Positions 14,409-22,071 are shown, counted from the first letter of the stretch. The stretch is DNA of 32,285 nucleotides from an uncultured Candidatus Melainabacteria bacterium (GCA_934693235.1 CAKUUY010000021.1:1-32285), one strand, 5' to 3'. The notes: generated from the letters alone by a model not told the origin. Numbers and translations are program-made.

Positions 14409-14651
14409 CTAGATAGAACCTGTCCAGAAAGGAACTTTACCAAAATTCCAGTATGTATTTGTCGGGTTTTGGTCTCTTGTACGGAAAATTCTTTTTCTTT
14501 TTACTTTAGTTTCTGTCACTTTTTTAGTTCCGTCTTGTGATACTTGAACTTCTGAAGTTGTTTCTACGCGAGAGCCGGGAATTTCATAAATCTCAGCATA
14601 AGCACAACCTGCAAAGCACAACAAGCATAAAATTGTCATTAATTTTTTCAT
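14409..14651 (-). CDS. Small exported protein or lipoprotein, unknown
   Basis: An 80-aa protein with a clear signal peptide (MKKLMTILCLLCFAGCAYA). Cleavage could be by signal peptidase I after AYA, or the Cys in FAGC could be lipidated. The mature part is short, Thr/Lys-rich (KKVTETKVKRKRIFRTRDQ) and ends WNFGKVPFWTGSI. No known family recognised. AAAGGAG precedes the ATG. Confidence 0.7.
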   Translation of the reverse strand: MKKLMTILCLLCFAGCAYAEIYEIPGSRVETTSEVQVSQDGTKKVTETKVKRKRIFRTRDQNPTNTYWNFGKVPFWTGSI

Positions 14652-14732
14652 TAATCTGTACTCCTTTTTGAGTTATTACTACCTTTAATTATATTATACC
14701 GTTTTAAGTCATGAAAATCAATATTTTTGCTA

Positions 14733-14738
14733 TATAAT
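14733..14738 (+). promoter_or_regulatory. -10 box for leaderless lipA mRNA
   Basis: TATAAT followed by 7 nt and the ATG at 14746; no ribosome binding site and no clear -35 box. Confidence 0.5.
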
Positions 14739-14745
14739 TTAAAAT

Positions 14746-15588
14746 ATGCAAAGAAGATTACCTGATTACTTGAAAAGACCTATAATTGACACAGATAAAA
14801 CTCGTACAGTGCGAAAAATTTTAAAGACAAAATGTCTTAACACCGTTTGCGAAAACGCACGCTGCCCCAACAAAAACGAATGTTACACAAAAAATACCGC
14901 AACTTTTTTGATTATGGGTGAAAATTGTACTCGCAATTGTAAATATTGCAACATTTCTTGTGCAAAACCGGAACCTTTAGATTTGAATGAACCTACGCAT
15001 ATTGCAGAAGCTGTTCAAGCGTTAGGTTTGAAATATGCGGTAATTACATCGGTTACAAGAGACGATTTGCCTGACGGTGGAGCAGAACATTTTGCAAATT
15101 GTATCTACGAAATTAGAAAACTTTGCCCTGATACAAAAATTGAAATCTTAACTCCGGATTTTAAAGGAAATAAGACTTGTCTTGATAAAATTATAGAAGC
15201 GCATCCTGATGTTTTTAATCACAATATTGAAGCAGTCAGAAATATTTTTAAAACTGTTCGACCACAAGGAAATTATGATTGCTCACTTGAGGTTTTGGAA
15301 TATGTGAAAGAAAACAGCGATATTTCAACAAAATCAGGGTTGATAATAGGACTCGGAGAAACTTTTGAACAAATTGAACAAACACTACTTGATTTGAAAA
15401 ACGTAGGTTGCGACATAGTTACAATAGGTCAATATATTCAACCATCTAAAAAACATCTTGAAGTTGCAAAATACTACACACCTGAAGAATATGATGATTT
15501 AAGAACTTTAGCTAAAAAAATCGGCATAAAAAACTACCAAATCGGACCATTGGTAAGAAGTTCTTACAGAGCTGCAGACTTGGTTTAA
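14746..15588 (+). CDS. lipA: Lipoyl synthase (radical SAM)
   Basis: A 280-aa radical SAM enzyme that inserts two sulfurs into octanoyl-lipoyl domains. The auxiliary cluster ligands C35, C40, C46 (CENARCPNKNEC) and the radical SAM ligands C61, C65, C68 (CTRNCKYC) are present, as are GLIIGLGE and the C-terminal RSSYRA serine motif. Length is normal. Its nearness to lpdA points to lipoate-dependent complexes elsewhere in the genome. The ATG lies 7 nt after TATAAT, so it is probably leaderless. Confidence 0.96.
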   Translation: MQRRLPDYLKRPIIDTDKTRTVRKILKTKCLNTVCENARCPNKNECYTKNTATFLIMGENCTRNCKYCNISCAKPEPLDLNEPTHIAEAVQALGLKYAVITSVTRDDLPDGGAEHFANCIYEIRKLCPDTKIEILTPDFKGNKTCLDKIIEAHPDVFNHNIEAVRNIFKTVRPQGNYDCSLEVLEYVKENSDISTKSGLIIGLGETFEQIEQTLLDLKNVGCDIVTIGQYIQPSKKHLEVAKYYTPEEYDDLRTLAKKIGIKNYQIGPLVRSSYRAADLV

Positions 15589-15703
15589 ATAATTTAATTA
15601 AATAATTTAACATTAAATATTTATTATAGAATAATCTATGTGTAGTCCTAAACCTCCAATGTGCTTACAACTTGTATGTGACTAACAGGTCAAAGAGAAG
15701 ATT

Positions 15704-15778
15704 ATGGAATATGAGCTAATCAAAAAAGCCCTATGCACACTAGAGCTTTTCATTAAATTAGTTTGGTTATCATTATAA
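15704..15778 (+). CDS. 24-aa hydrophobic peptide, candidate type I toxin (locus B)
   Basis: An ATG with AAAGAG 6 nt upstream opens 24 codons: MEYELIKKALCTLELF followed by IKLVWLSL and TAA. The peptide is amphipathic to hydrophobic and has the same length and ME...KAL start as the locus A peptide (KAL at residues 8-10 in both), though DNA similarity is low. Its 3' end contains, on the other strand, a TATAAT box, and the coding part contains an intrinsic terminator for that opposing RNA. The 309-nt gap between the convergent lipA and thrC genes holds nothing else that I can name. Confidence 0.42.
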   Translation: MEYELIKKALCTLELFIKLVWLSL

Positions 15779-15832
15779 GGGTTGACAAGTTGGTTAAGTT
15801 TATACGGAGATTAGTCCACTCCCTCATATTCC
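15706..15832. other. Long-range inverted pairing around the locus B peptide
   Basis: GGAATATGAG (15706-15715) and CTCATATTCC (15823-15832) pair perfectly; the adjacent CTAATC (15716-15721) pairs with GATTAG (15809-15814). Farther out, CAACTTGT (about 15670) and ACAAGTTG (about 15785) offer a competing pair. The first stem would bury the start codon of the peptide, so the element looks like a folded mRNA. Confidence 0.5.
15722..15765 (-). ncRNA. Candidate short antisense RNA of locus B
   Basis: A minus-strand TATAAT (15772-15777) would start an RNA near 15765. It ends in GCTCTA-GTGTGCA-TAGGGC-TTTTTT: a 6-bp stem (one U-G pair) with a T6 tail, a regular intrinsic terminator. On the plus strand the same position is a C-A mismatch, so the fold belongs to the minus-strand RNA. 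The -35 region is weak (TTAACC at 14-nt spacing). The RNA of about 45 nt would be wholly antisense to the peptide frame. Confidence 0.42.
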
Positions 15833-15897
15833 TCTATTTTCACAAAAATTCAACCCATGTGTTAACAAAAACTTTTTGAATACTTATAAGTATCCAA

Positions 15898-16950
15898 TTA
15901 CACATCCATTGCACGTAAAATTTCTGTCATATCTGCAGCTGTCTTTTTAACTCCTGCATTTGAATGCTCAATTGCGTTGTCAGGGTCTTTTAAACCATTT
16001 CCGGTCAAAATACAAACGATTTTAGAGCCTGATTTAACTTGTTCTTTTACCTTAATCAAACCGGCAACAGATGCTGCACTAGCAGGTTCTGCAAATACAC
16101 CCTCAGTTGAGGCAATCAATTTGTAAGCTTTTACGATTTCTTCATCTGTTACAAAATTAATCATACCATTACTTTCATCTCTTGCAGCTTCAGCTTTTTG
16201 CCAGCTTGCAGGGTTTCCAATCCTTATTGCTGTTGCAAGTGTTTCAGGTTTATAAATTCTTTCGCCTTTAACAATTGCGGCAGCTCCTTCTGCTTCAAAT
16301 CCCATCATCTTAGGCAAGTTCGAAATTTTACCAGCTTTGTACCATTCTGTGTAACCTTTCCAGTAAGCTGTAATATTTCCGGCATTTCCAACAGGGATAA
16401 AATGATAATCTGGAGCTTGTCCTAGAGCATTACAAATTTCAAATGCACCTGTTTTCTGTCCCTCAATTCTATAAGGATTAACAGAATTTACCAGTGTAAT
16501 CGGATAGTTATCAGAAATTTTACGAACCATTTCTAAAGCTTCATCAAAGTTTCCTTGAATAGCAATAATTTTTGCACCATACATCATAGCCTGAGAAAGT
16601 TTGCCAAGTGCAATATATCCGTCAGGGATTAATACGAATGTTTTCATGCCTGCTCTAGCGCCATACGCAGCTGCAGATGCAGATGTATTACCTGTTGATG
16701 CACAAATAATCGCATCGGAACCTGCTTCTTTAGCTTTTGAAACAGCCATTGTCATACCACGATCTTTAAAACTGCCTGTCGGGTTACAACCCTCATATTT
16801 TAAATAAATTTCAGCATCAATTCCGATTTTTTTAGCCAAATTATCGGCCTTGATTAAAGGAGTATTTCCCTCGTTAAGTGTAACAACAGGTGTTTTATCC
16901 GATACAGGCAAATATTCTCTAAACGTATTGATTAATCCTTGATAATACAT
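15898..16950 (-). CDS. thrC: Threonine synthase
   Basis: A 350-aa PLP enzyme converting O-phosphohomoserine to threonine. Visible: NEGNTPLIKADNLAKK near the start, PLP-lysine K62 in GSFKDRGMTMA, CASTGNTSASAAAYGARAG, VGNAGNITAYWKGY, and GNGLKDPD near the end. Length fits the short bacterial class. It has its own promoter and GAGG site. hom lies 2 kb upstream on the same strand, so two steps of threonine synthesis are here but not adjacent. A perfect palindrome (ATACTTATAAGTAT) follows its stop, without a clear T-run. Confidence 0.95.
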   Translation of the reverse strand: MYYQGLINTFREYLPVSDKTPVVTLNEGNTPLIKADNLAKKIGIDAEIYLKYEGCNPTGSFKDRGMTMAVSKAKEAGSDAIICASTGNTSASAAAYGARAGMKTFVLIPDGYIALGKLSQAMMYGAKIIAIQGNFDEALEMVRKISDNYPITLVNSVNPYRIEGQKTGAFEICNALGQAPDYHFIPVGNAGNITAYWKGYTEWYKAGKISNLPKMMGFEAEGAAAIVKGERIYKPETLATAIRIGNPASWQKAEAARDESNGMINFVTDEEIVKAYKLIASTEGVFAEPASAASVAGLIKVKEQVKSGSKIVCILTGNGLKDPDNAIEHSNAGVKKTAADMTEILRAMDV

Positions 16951-16975
16951 AAAAATTCCTCTCTATTTTGGTTTA

Positions 16976-17005
16976 ATAATAGCACAGAAACGATTGTTTT
17001 TACAA
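16976..17005 (-). promoter_or_regulatory. thrC promoter (extended -10)
   Basis: Minus-strand TTGTAA, 18-nt spacer, TATTAT with TGC extension. It overlaps the region just past the stop of the glycosyltransferase gene upstream. Confidence 0.6.
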
Positions 17006-17007
17006 AA

Positions 17008-17805
17008 TTAAAATTTTAAATTTTTTGCAAAATTAATCAATCTTTTTTTAATTATGTTAAAAATTCTTACCCAAAAAAGTAATTTTGGTGTCACCATTTT
17101 CACTAATTTTTTTTGTAGTTTTGGATTTTGGGTTAGATAGTTCAACATATTTTGTCGAACACACATAACATCTGCCTTAAATTCAGGTGAATAATTGCTA
17201 CAGTTCGTTTCGTGCAAACGATATTTCAAAAGAACTTCTTGAAGATTTACAAATTCCAAAACTCTTATTGCTCTTGACCATAATTCATAGTCTTCGCATT
17301 TGTAATTTGGATCATATTTTAAATCAAATTTATCAAAATCTTTTTTTCTAAACATTACAGACGGATGCGCAATACAACATTCTCCCAGCAAATCCAAGTA
17401 TTTTGGTGCTATTGGAAGTTTTACCACAGATTTTTTCGGAAAAGTTTCATAACAAGTTCCTACAACTGAAATATTTTGATTTGCTTCCAGATAGGCAATT
17501 TGTTTTTCAAACCGTTCGGGGAAAGATATATCATCTGCATCCATACGAGCAATAAATTCACCTTTAGCAAGCTTTAACCCATCATTCAAGGCATTTGCAA
17601 CACCACAATTTTCTTTTTCTTGAAGTAATATGAGCCTATTATCATCAAACAAAGAAACAACTTCATCTATCGGTTCATTTGAACCATCGTCTACAATTAT
17701 AAATTCAAAATCTTGATACGTTTGGTTTAGTATACTTTCAATTGCCTCTTTTAGCCACTCTTTTTTTGCATTGTAAACAGGCATTATAACTGATATTTTG
17801 GGCAT
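17008..17805 (-). CDS. Family 2 glycosyltransferase
   Basis: A 265-aa GT-A enzyme: ISVIMPVYNAKKEWL at the start, IIVDDGSNE at 36-44, the nucleotide-sugar/metal DAD at 89-91 (ARMDADDISFPER), and an acceptor-side ELWSRAIR. No membrane segment; the C-terminus is basic, fitting membrane association. It likely adds a sugar to a surface polysaccharide or glycolipid; the sugar is unknown. It follows the next upstream glycosyltransferase by 16 nt, so they form an operon, and has ATGGAGA as ribosome binding site. Confidence 0.88.
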   Translation of the reverse strand: MPKISVIMPVYNAKKEWLKEAIESILNQTYQDFEFIIVDDGSNEPIDEVVSLFDDNRLILLQEKENCGVANALNDGLKLAKGEFIARMDADDISFPERFEKQIAYLEANQNISVVGTCYETFPKKSVVKLPIAPKYLDLLGECCIAHPSVMFRKKDFDKFDLKYDPNYKCEDYELWSRAIRVLEFVNLQEVLLKYRLHETNCSNYSPEFKADVMCVRQNMLNYLTQNPKLQKKLVKMVTPKLLFWVRIFNIIKKRLINFAKNLKF

Positions 17806-17820
17806 ATATTCTCCATAATT

Positions 17821-18624
17821 TTACACTTTTTTACCAAATATTTTTGTCAAATTTTTTTTGAATTTTAAATACTTTGTCCATAAAGGAATAAGTTTGTGAG
17901 GAAGTTTAAATATTTTATCCACGCAAAATTTGTTACTAATATACAATTCAGCATGATGTTTTAAAATATTAGAATAAAGTTCGTCCGCATGGCTATTAGC
18001 GTTATCTGTCCTGCAATTTGTGACTTGTTTTCTGTAGTTGAAAAGAACTTCCGGAATTAAATATCCCTTATAACCCTTTTCTACAAATGAAAGCCACAAA
18101 TCCCAATCTTCAAATCCATGTTTCATATAATCTTTGTAGCCACCAACTTCTAAAAATATATTTTTCCTATAAAAAGAAGAATTTAAAATATAATTTGAAA
18201 ATAATATTTTATTTTTATCAAATTCTGATGGATAGTATCGCCCTGCCCCCCCCCCGAAGAACTTTGCATAACAATAAACAATACCTACGTCTGGTTTTTC
18301 ATTCAAAATTTTCACAGCTTTTTCTGTATACGTCGGCTCAATTGTATCGTCTCCATCAAGCGGTAAAATATATTCACCTTTTGCAACATCAATCGCTTCA
18401 TTTCTTGAAAAAATTACACCTTTATTTTCTGTATGATTAATAAAAGTAAAATTATCAAGATTTTCATATTCTCTGATAATATCGGCACTATTATCTCCTG
18501 AAGCATCATTCACACAAATAATTTCAATATTTTTGTATGTTTGACTCAATACAGAATCAATTGCCTCTTTGATATATAATCCCTGATTATAACAAGGAAT
18601 AATTACTGAAACTTTCTTTTGCAT
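17821..18624 (-). CDS. Family 2 glycosyltransferase with an in-frame G10 tract (possible phase variation)
   Basis: A 267-aa GT-A enzyme: VSVIIPCYNQGLYIKEAI, ICVNDASGDNS, DGD at 90-92 and an EDWDLWLSF motif. Residues 124-127 (GGGA) are encoded by ten consecutive G on the minus strand (C10 at 18246-18255), extreme in such AT-rich DNA. Losing one G leads to a TAA about 21 codons on; gaining one leads to a TGA about 10 codons on. So slippage would switch the enzyme off, cutting it to about half length. The present length is ON. It is the first gene of a two-gene operon with the promoter at 18653-18681. Confidence 0.88.
   Translation of the reverse strand: MQKKVSVIIPCYNQGLYIKEAIDSVLSQTYKNIEIICVNDASGDNSADIIREYENLDNFTFINHTENKGVIFSRNEAIDVAKGEYILPLDGDDTIEPTYTEKAVKILNEKPDVGIVYCYAKFFGGGAGRYYPSEFDKNKILFSNYILNSSFYRKNIFLEVGGYKDYMKHGFEDWDLWLSFVEKGYKGYLIPEVLFNYRKQVTNCRTDNANSHADELYSNILKHHAELYISNKFCVDKIFKLPHKLIPLWTKYLKFKKNLTKIFGKKV
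18246..18255. repeat. Homopolymer C10 (G10 on the coding strand)
   Basis: Ten identical bases inside a glycosyltransferase frame; the only G/C run of this length in the window. A typical slipped-strand contingency tract. Confidence 0.85.
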
Positions 18625-18652
18625 AGAATTTTCCCGAAACTGTTTTGGATTT

Positions 18653-18681
18653 ATAATACCACAGAAAAATTAAGTATTTAA
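18653..18681 (-). promoter_or_regulatory. Promoter of the glycosyltransferase operon (extended -10)
   Basis: Minus-strand TTAAAT, 17-nt spacer, TATTAT with TGG extension, about 30 nt before the ATG at 18624. Confidence 0.55.
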
Positions 18682-18761
18682 CAACCCTTATGCAAAATAA
18701 TTTAAAAATATTACAACAAATGTATGATGAAGAATTGACCATCTTTGTTAGACTAAAACTG

Positions 18762-18803
18762 AGGGTAAGCCCTTAATCATTAACTTTCGTTTGCGAGACA
18801 AAC
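18762..18803 (+). other. Conserved 5' leader element of locus C
   Basis: AGGGTAAGCCCT (18762-18773) is identical to the locus A leader, and a small hairpin GTTTG-CGAGA-CAAAC (18789-18803) occupies the place of the locus A hairpin with different pairs. AAGCCCT can pair with AGGGCTT after the stop codon (18914-18920). The promoter upstream is not clear: TTGACC (18735) lacks a well-spaced -10; TTTAAA/TATGAT farther up is an alternative. Confidence 0.5.
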
Positions 18804-18843
18804 TGTAAATTTGGATAAATCGAAAATGAGAGGAGGTGGTAAT

Positions 18844-18909
18844 GTGATTATTAATACAGAAGAACTAGCAATAATCTTTCTGATATTACTAGTTCTTAAA
18901 AATCACTAA
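18844..18909 (+). CDS. 21-aa hydrophobic peptide, candidate type I toxin (locus C)
   Basis: GTG at 18844 with a consensus AGGAGG site 7 nt upstream opens 21 codons: MIIN, then TEELAIIFLILLVLKNH and TAA. It is one short membrane segment with acidic residues before and basic ones after it. The overlapping ATG at 18842 runs straight into TGA and is not a start. It is homologous to the locus A peptide in pattern (TE-x-L ... LK), and the flanks are much more alike than the peptides (leader AGGGTAAGCCCT, TAAACG-AGGGCTTTTAA after the stop, opposing promoter). The predicted role is a membrane-acting toxin; this is inference from layout. Confidence 0.6.
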   Translation: MIINTEELAIIFLILLVLKNH

Positions 18910-18913
18910 ACGG

Positions 18914-18950
18914 AGGGCTTTTAATGTGTGGACTGCAATCCACACGCCCT
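18914..18950 (+). terminator. Compound terminator hairpin of the locus C peptide mRNA
   Basis: Outer stem AGGGC/GCCCT, bulge TTTTAAT, inner 7-bp stem GTGTGGA/TCCACAC, loop CTGCAA, then TTATATTTTTATT. Compared with locus A, the outer stem, bulge and loop type are kept while the inner stem is changed on both sides. Confidence 0.72.
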
Positions 18951-18960
18951 TTATATTTTT

Positions 18961-18988
18961 ATTATAACATATTTTTTAAGTTTTTCAA
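18961..18988 (-). promoter_or_regulatory. Extended -10 promoter opposing the locus C peptide gene
   Basis: Minus-strand TTGAAA, 16-nt spacer, TGT-TATAAT: the same three parts and spacing as at 2335-2362. Its -35 box ends 10 nt after the hom stop codon, so transcription of hom would run into it. Confidence 0.72.
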
Positions 18989-18998
18989 CCCTTTAACT

Positions 18999-20270
18999 TT
19001 ATACTTGAACTCTTATTAAACTATTTACCTTGTTACCGTCTTGTTCAATTAATTTTATTGCATCTTGCATATTTTTTTCTTTTACAAGTTCGGTAATTAC
19101 TGTAATATCAGCCGTATTATCATCTGAAACGCATCGTTGAACAATACTTGCAAGACTTATATCATGGTTTGCACAAATTGTACCGATTTTGCCGATTACA
19201 CCTTTATTGTTTTTTGCGTTAATTGAGATATAGTACTTGTTAATAGTGTCTGAAATATCTTTCATCTTAGCATTTTTAGAATGCTTACATCTCATCATAG
19301 GCAAAATATAATCAGATTTCCCGATTTCAGCAGCAATTGACAAAATATCACCAACTACTGAGCTTGCTGTTGGAAATTCGCCTGCTCCGGGACCGGAAAG
19401 AGTTATGTTTCCTACCGGATGCCCACTTAGAGATACGGCATTTGTCACGTAATCAATGTGAGCAAGAGTTGTTTTCTGAGAAACTAGCATCGGATGAACT
19501 CTTACATCAGCATTGCCATCTTCGTCCATATAAGCAGAGGCTATTAATTTGATTTTGTAACCTAAGTCGTTTGCAGCTTTCATATCTTGCGGACGAATTT
19601 TTGTAATCCCCTCGCGGTAAACATTTTCAATTTTTATACGTTGTTGGAATGTAATTGATGCAAGTGTCGCAATTTTGTATGCAGCATCAAAACCCTCAAC
19701 ATCACCTGTCGGGTCTGCTTCCGCATAACCGAGTTCTTGAGCTTCTTTCAAAACACTTTCGTAAGATGCGCCTTGAACATCCATTTTAGTCAGAATGTAG
19801 TTTGTAGTACCATTTACAATTGCTTCAATGCGATTAATTTTATTTCCCGCGAGAATTGTTTTAATTGGCATTATAATAGGAATACCACCGGCAATTGCAG
19901 CTTCATAAAGAATAACTCTATTGTTTTCTTCCGCAATTTTAAACAACTCTTCACCACGCTTTGCGAGAAGTTCTTTGTTTGCCGTAACAATATGCTTTCC
20001 GTTTTTCAAGGCTGTCGTAATAAGATCAAATGCAGGTTCTAACCCTCCGACAAGTTCTGCAACTATATCAATTTCAGGGTCATTTACAATTTTTCGCGCA
20101 TCATCCGTAACAATAGAGATATCTAACCCATCTATATTACGTTTTTTGTTAATATTACGAACCGCAATAGCTTTAACTTCAATGTTATCAAAGTTTTGCA
20201 GTGTTTTAAAAACGCCTGAGCCAACAGTTCCAAGTCCTATAAGTCCGATTTTAATATTCTTCTTTTCCAT
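18999..20270 (-). CDS. hom: Homoserine dehydrogenase
   Basis: A 423-aa enzyme reducing aspartate semialdehyde to homoserine, the branch point to threonine and methionine. Seen: NAD(P) motif GLGTVG at 12-17, the family core VNGTTNYILTKM and GYAEADPTGDVEGFDAAYK, and a C-terminal ACT domain (about 350-423, NNKGVIGKIGTICANHDIS) for feedback control, usually by threonine. The -10 box TATTCT ends 7 nt before the ATG and there is no ribosome binding site, so the mRNA is probably leaderless. There is no terminator between its stop and locus C. Confidence 0.96.
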   Translation of the reverse strand: MEKKNIKIGLIGLGTVGSGVFKTLQNFDNIEVKAIAVRNINKKRNIDGLDISIVTDDARKIVNDPEIDIVAELVGGLEPAFDLITTALKNGKHIVTANKELLAKRGEELFKIAEENNRVILYEAAIAGGIPIIMPIKTILAGNKINRIEAIVNGTTNYILTKMDVQGASYESVLKEAQELGYAEADPTGDVEGFDAAYKIATLASITFQQRIKIENVYREGITKIRPQDMKAANDLGYKIKLIASAYMDEDGNADVRVHPMLVSQKTTLAHIDYVTNAVSLSGHPVGNITLSGPGAGEFPTASSVVGDILSIAAEIGKSDYILPMMRCKHSKNAKMKDISDTINKYYISINAKNNKGVIGKIGTICANHDISLASIVQRCVSDDNTADITVITELVKEKNMQDAIKLIEQDGNKVNSLIRVQV

Positions 20271-20277
20271 AAAAAAT

Positions 20278-20306
20278 AGAATATCATAAACTTAAAAATT
20301 TCACAA
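20278..20306 (-). promoter_or_regulatory. Promoter giving a leaderless hom mRNA
   Basis: Minus-strand TTGTGA, 17-nt spacer, TATTCT, then 7 nt to the ATG at 20270. The -35 hexamer equals the one used by the receiver-domain gene. Confidence 0.6.
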
Positions 20307-20311
20307 ATGAA

Positions 20312-20674
20312 CTATGGGCGAATTTTTTTAGAACTTATTTTAATTTTTCCATTAGAATTATCAATTGTTTTTGCTGTTCCATACCCATTTGCTGTATACT
20401 TTTTAACAACAGTGCGAGATTTTTTAGAATTAGTGTTTTTTGTCACTAATGTTTGAGCAACTCCATTACTATTTCTGCGGTACAAATTGTAATTAGAAAC
20501 ATACCATTGAGTAGGAAGAAATTCATTCTTTTTGTAAGTTATATCAAGAACTTTTCCTGTACTATGTTTGCTTGTCGGAATTTCAATAAGTCTATTTAAT
20601 GTATTTCCATCTTTTGACAAACTTTCCGTAACAATATTTTTTACTAAATTTTGGGGTCTAAATTCTATTCTCAT
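20312..20674 (-). CDS. Small basic protein of unknown function
   Basis: A 120-aa protein, basic (many Lys/Arg), Asn/Thr-rich and beta-type in look, beginning MRIEFRPQNLVKNIV and ending in KIKISSKKIRP. It has no signal peptide and no cysteine. AAAGGA precedes the ATG at a normal distance. It lies between a glycosyltransferase and hom on the same strand. No family recognised. Confidence 0.65.
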   Translation of the reverse strand: MRIEFRPQNLVKNIVTESLSKDGNTLNRLIEIPTSKHSTGKVLDITYKKNEFLPTQWYVSNYNLYRRNSNGVAQTLVTKNTNSKKSRTVVKKYTANGYGTAKTIDNSNGKIKISSKKIRP

Positions 20675-20742
20675 AACATATTCCTTTCAAAATTTTAGGG
20701 GTTAGTGTATACTTAATACCTAAAATATAAACCCATAAATTC

Positions 20743-21615
20743 TTATTGTAAAGGTTTTACCTTTAACATTTTAACAATGTTAAAAAAGTTATATTCACGA
20801 GCGAATTTATTGCATGTAACTTTCATATAAGTTAGGCCAAAAATTTTAAATCTTTTCGTTTTTTGATAAAAATGACTTATATTAATATTATGTTCTTTGA
20901 CAAAACGCATTACAGTATTATATGCAAAAGCCCAATCATCTTGTTGTTTTAGAGACTTATTTTTAATATATGTTTTTATAATTGAATTGCAATTAATTCT
21001 ATAATTATAATAAACATTAGGAACAGAAACCAACTTACCTAAATAAAAAAGTGCCTGAGGGGTAAATATCATATCTTCAAAACATCTGTTCGGCACAAAT
21101 TGTAAATTATATTGATTTAATTTATTACGTCTATATATCTTATTCCAGACGTAGCTTCTTGATGGAACATCACAAATTTGGAATTTGCGATTTGTATTCT
21201 CTGTAACTTCTTCTTTCAAATCTTTTAAGTAATATCGCCAATATAAGCCTTTTGTTCGCTTAATTCCGCAAACTGCAATATCAGCATTATTTTTTTCTGC
21301 AGCATTATACAATTTTTCTAAATAATCTTTATCAATCCAATCATCCGAATCAACAAAACTAATGAATTCTCCTGTTGCAACTTTCATCCCATTGTTTCTA
21401 CAACAAGATGGTCCCGAATTTTCTTGATTTATGATTATAATTCTCTTGTCCTTTGCTGCGTAAGAGTTTAGAATTTCTAAGCAATTATCAGGTGAACCAT
21501 CGTTTATGCAAATGATTTCTACATCATTTAATGTTTGACTAATTATACTATCCAAACATTTTTTAAGAAATTTTTCTGTTTTGTATACAGGAACAATTAC
21601 ACTAACTTTTGGCAT
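20743..21615 (-). CDS. Family 2 glycosyltransferase
   Basis: A 290-aa GT-A enzyme: VSVIVPVYKTEKFLKKCLDSI, CINDGSPDN at 36-44, DSD at 89-91 (FVDSDDWIDKDY), then an N-rich acceptor domain with RCFEDMIFTP. The C-terminal third is rich in Phe, Tyr and Lys as in capsule or LPS sugar transferases. The sugar is unknown. It is the third such enzyme within 4.6 kb, but is separated from the other two by hom. AAGG 9 nt before the ATG is the likely ribosome binding site. Confidence 0.87.
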   Translation of the reverse strand: MPKVSVIVPVYKTEKFLKKCLDSIISQTLNDVEIICINDGSPDNCLEILNSYAAKDKRIIIINQENSGPSCCRNNGMKVATGEFISFVDSDDWIDKDYLEKLYNAAEKNNADIAVCGIKRTKGLYWRYYLKDLKEEVTENTNRKFQICDVPSRSYVWNKIYRRNKLNQYNLQFVPNRCFEDMIFTPQALFYLGKLVSVPNVYYNYRINCNSIIKTYIKNKSLKQQDDWAFAYNTVMRFVKEHNINISHFYQKTKRFKIFGLTYMKVTCNKFAREYNFFNIVKMLKVKPLQ

Positions 21616-21759
21616 TAAACTAAACCTTGTATTGAATACTCCGTAGAAAATTCTAAGTCACAACATGAAATTCTATATAAAAGTTAGAATATTGTCAAAT
21701 AAAATCGTTGGCTAAGTTAGTAATATTTTTCTCAATTAATCAATAAACTAAAAGGATAT

Positions 21760-22071
21760 ATGTTAAAAGAACAATTTGCCAAAAATTTAAAAATAATAAG
21801 AAAATCAAGAAAACTCACGCAAGAGCAACTTGCAGAACTTGTTGATGTAGATTTCAGATATATTTCTTTTTTAGAAAATGCGAGAAGTTTTCCATCTTGT
21901 GATTTGATAGAAAAACTTACAAAAGCATTAAATATCACATTTGCAGACTTATTTGTTTTTAACCAAGATTTGTCGCGAGAAGAAATAAAAAAGCAGCTGA
22001 TTGAAACAATCGAACTGCTTAATAATAAAAATTTACGTACTTTGCTAAATATTGCTAAAGATTTAATTTAA
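21760..22071 (+). CDS. XRE-family helix-turn-helix regulator
   Basis: A 103-aa protein with a Cro/C1-type HTH in residues about 5-62 (RKSRKLTQEQLAELVDVDFRYISFLENARSF, read as separate helices) and a short helical tail (KKQLIETIELLNNKNLRTLLNIAKDL), a form common among free-standing repressors. AAAGGAT precedes the ATG. Its target is not evident from the neighbours. Confidence 0.85.
   Translation: MLKEQFAKNLKIIRKSRKLTQEQLAELVDVDFRYISFLENARSFPSCDLIEKLTKALNITFADLFVFNQDLSREEIKKQLIETIELLNNKNLRTLLNIAKDLI

Larger units (their letters stand above)
18760..18954 (-). ncRNA. Candidate antisense RNA of locus C (predicted antitoxin RNA)
   Basis: Predicted transcript from the minus-strand promoter at 18961-18988, starting near 18954, antisense to the terminator and, if it reads through, to the whole peptide gene up to the AGGGCTTACCCT element. 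The tail after the first hairpin is less T-rich than in locus A, so the 3' end is uncertain. Confidence 0.42.

Noticed and set aside
15600..15897. tRNA, tmRNA or riboswitch in the lipA-thrC gap
   Set aside because: No cloverleaf, CCA end or known aptamer core is visible; the pairing found centres on the small frame and the opposing terminator.
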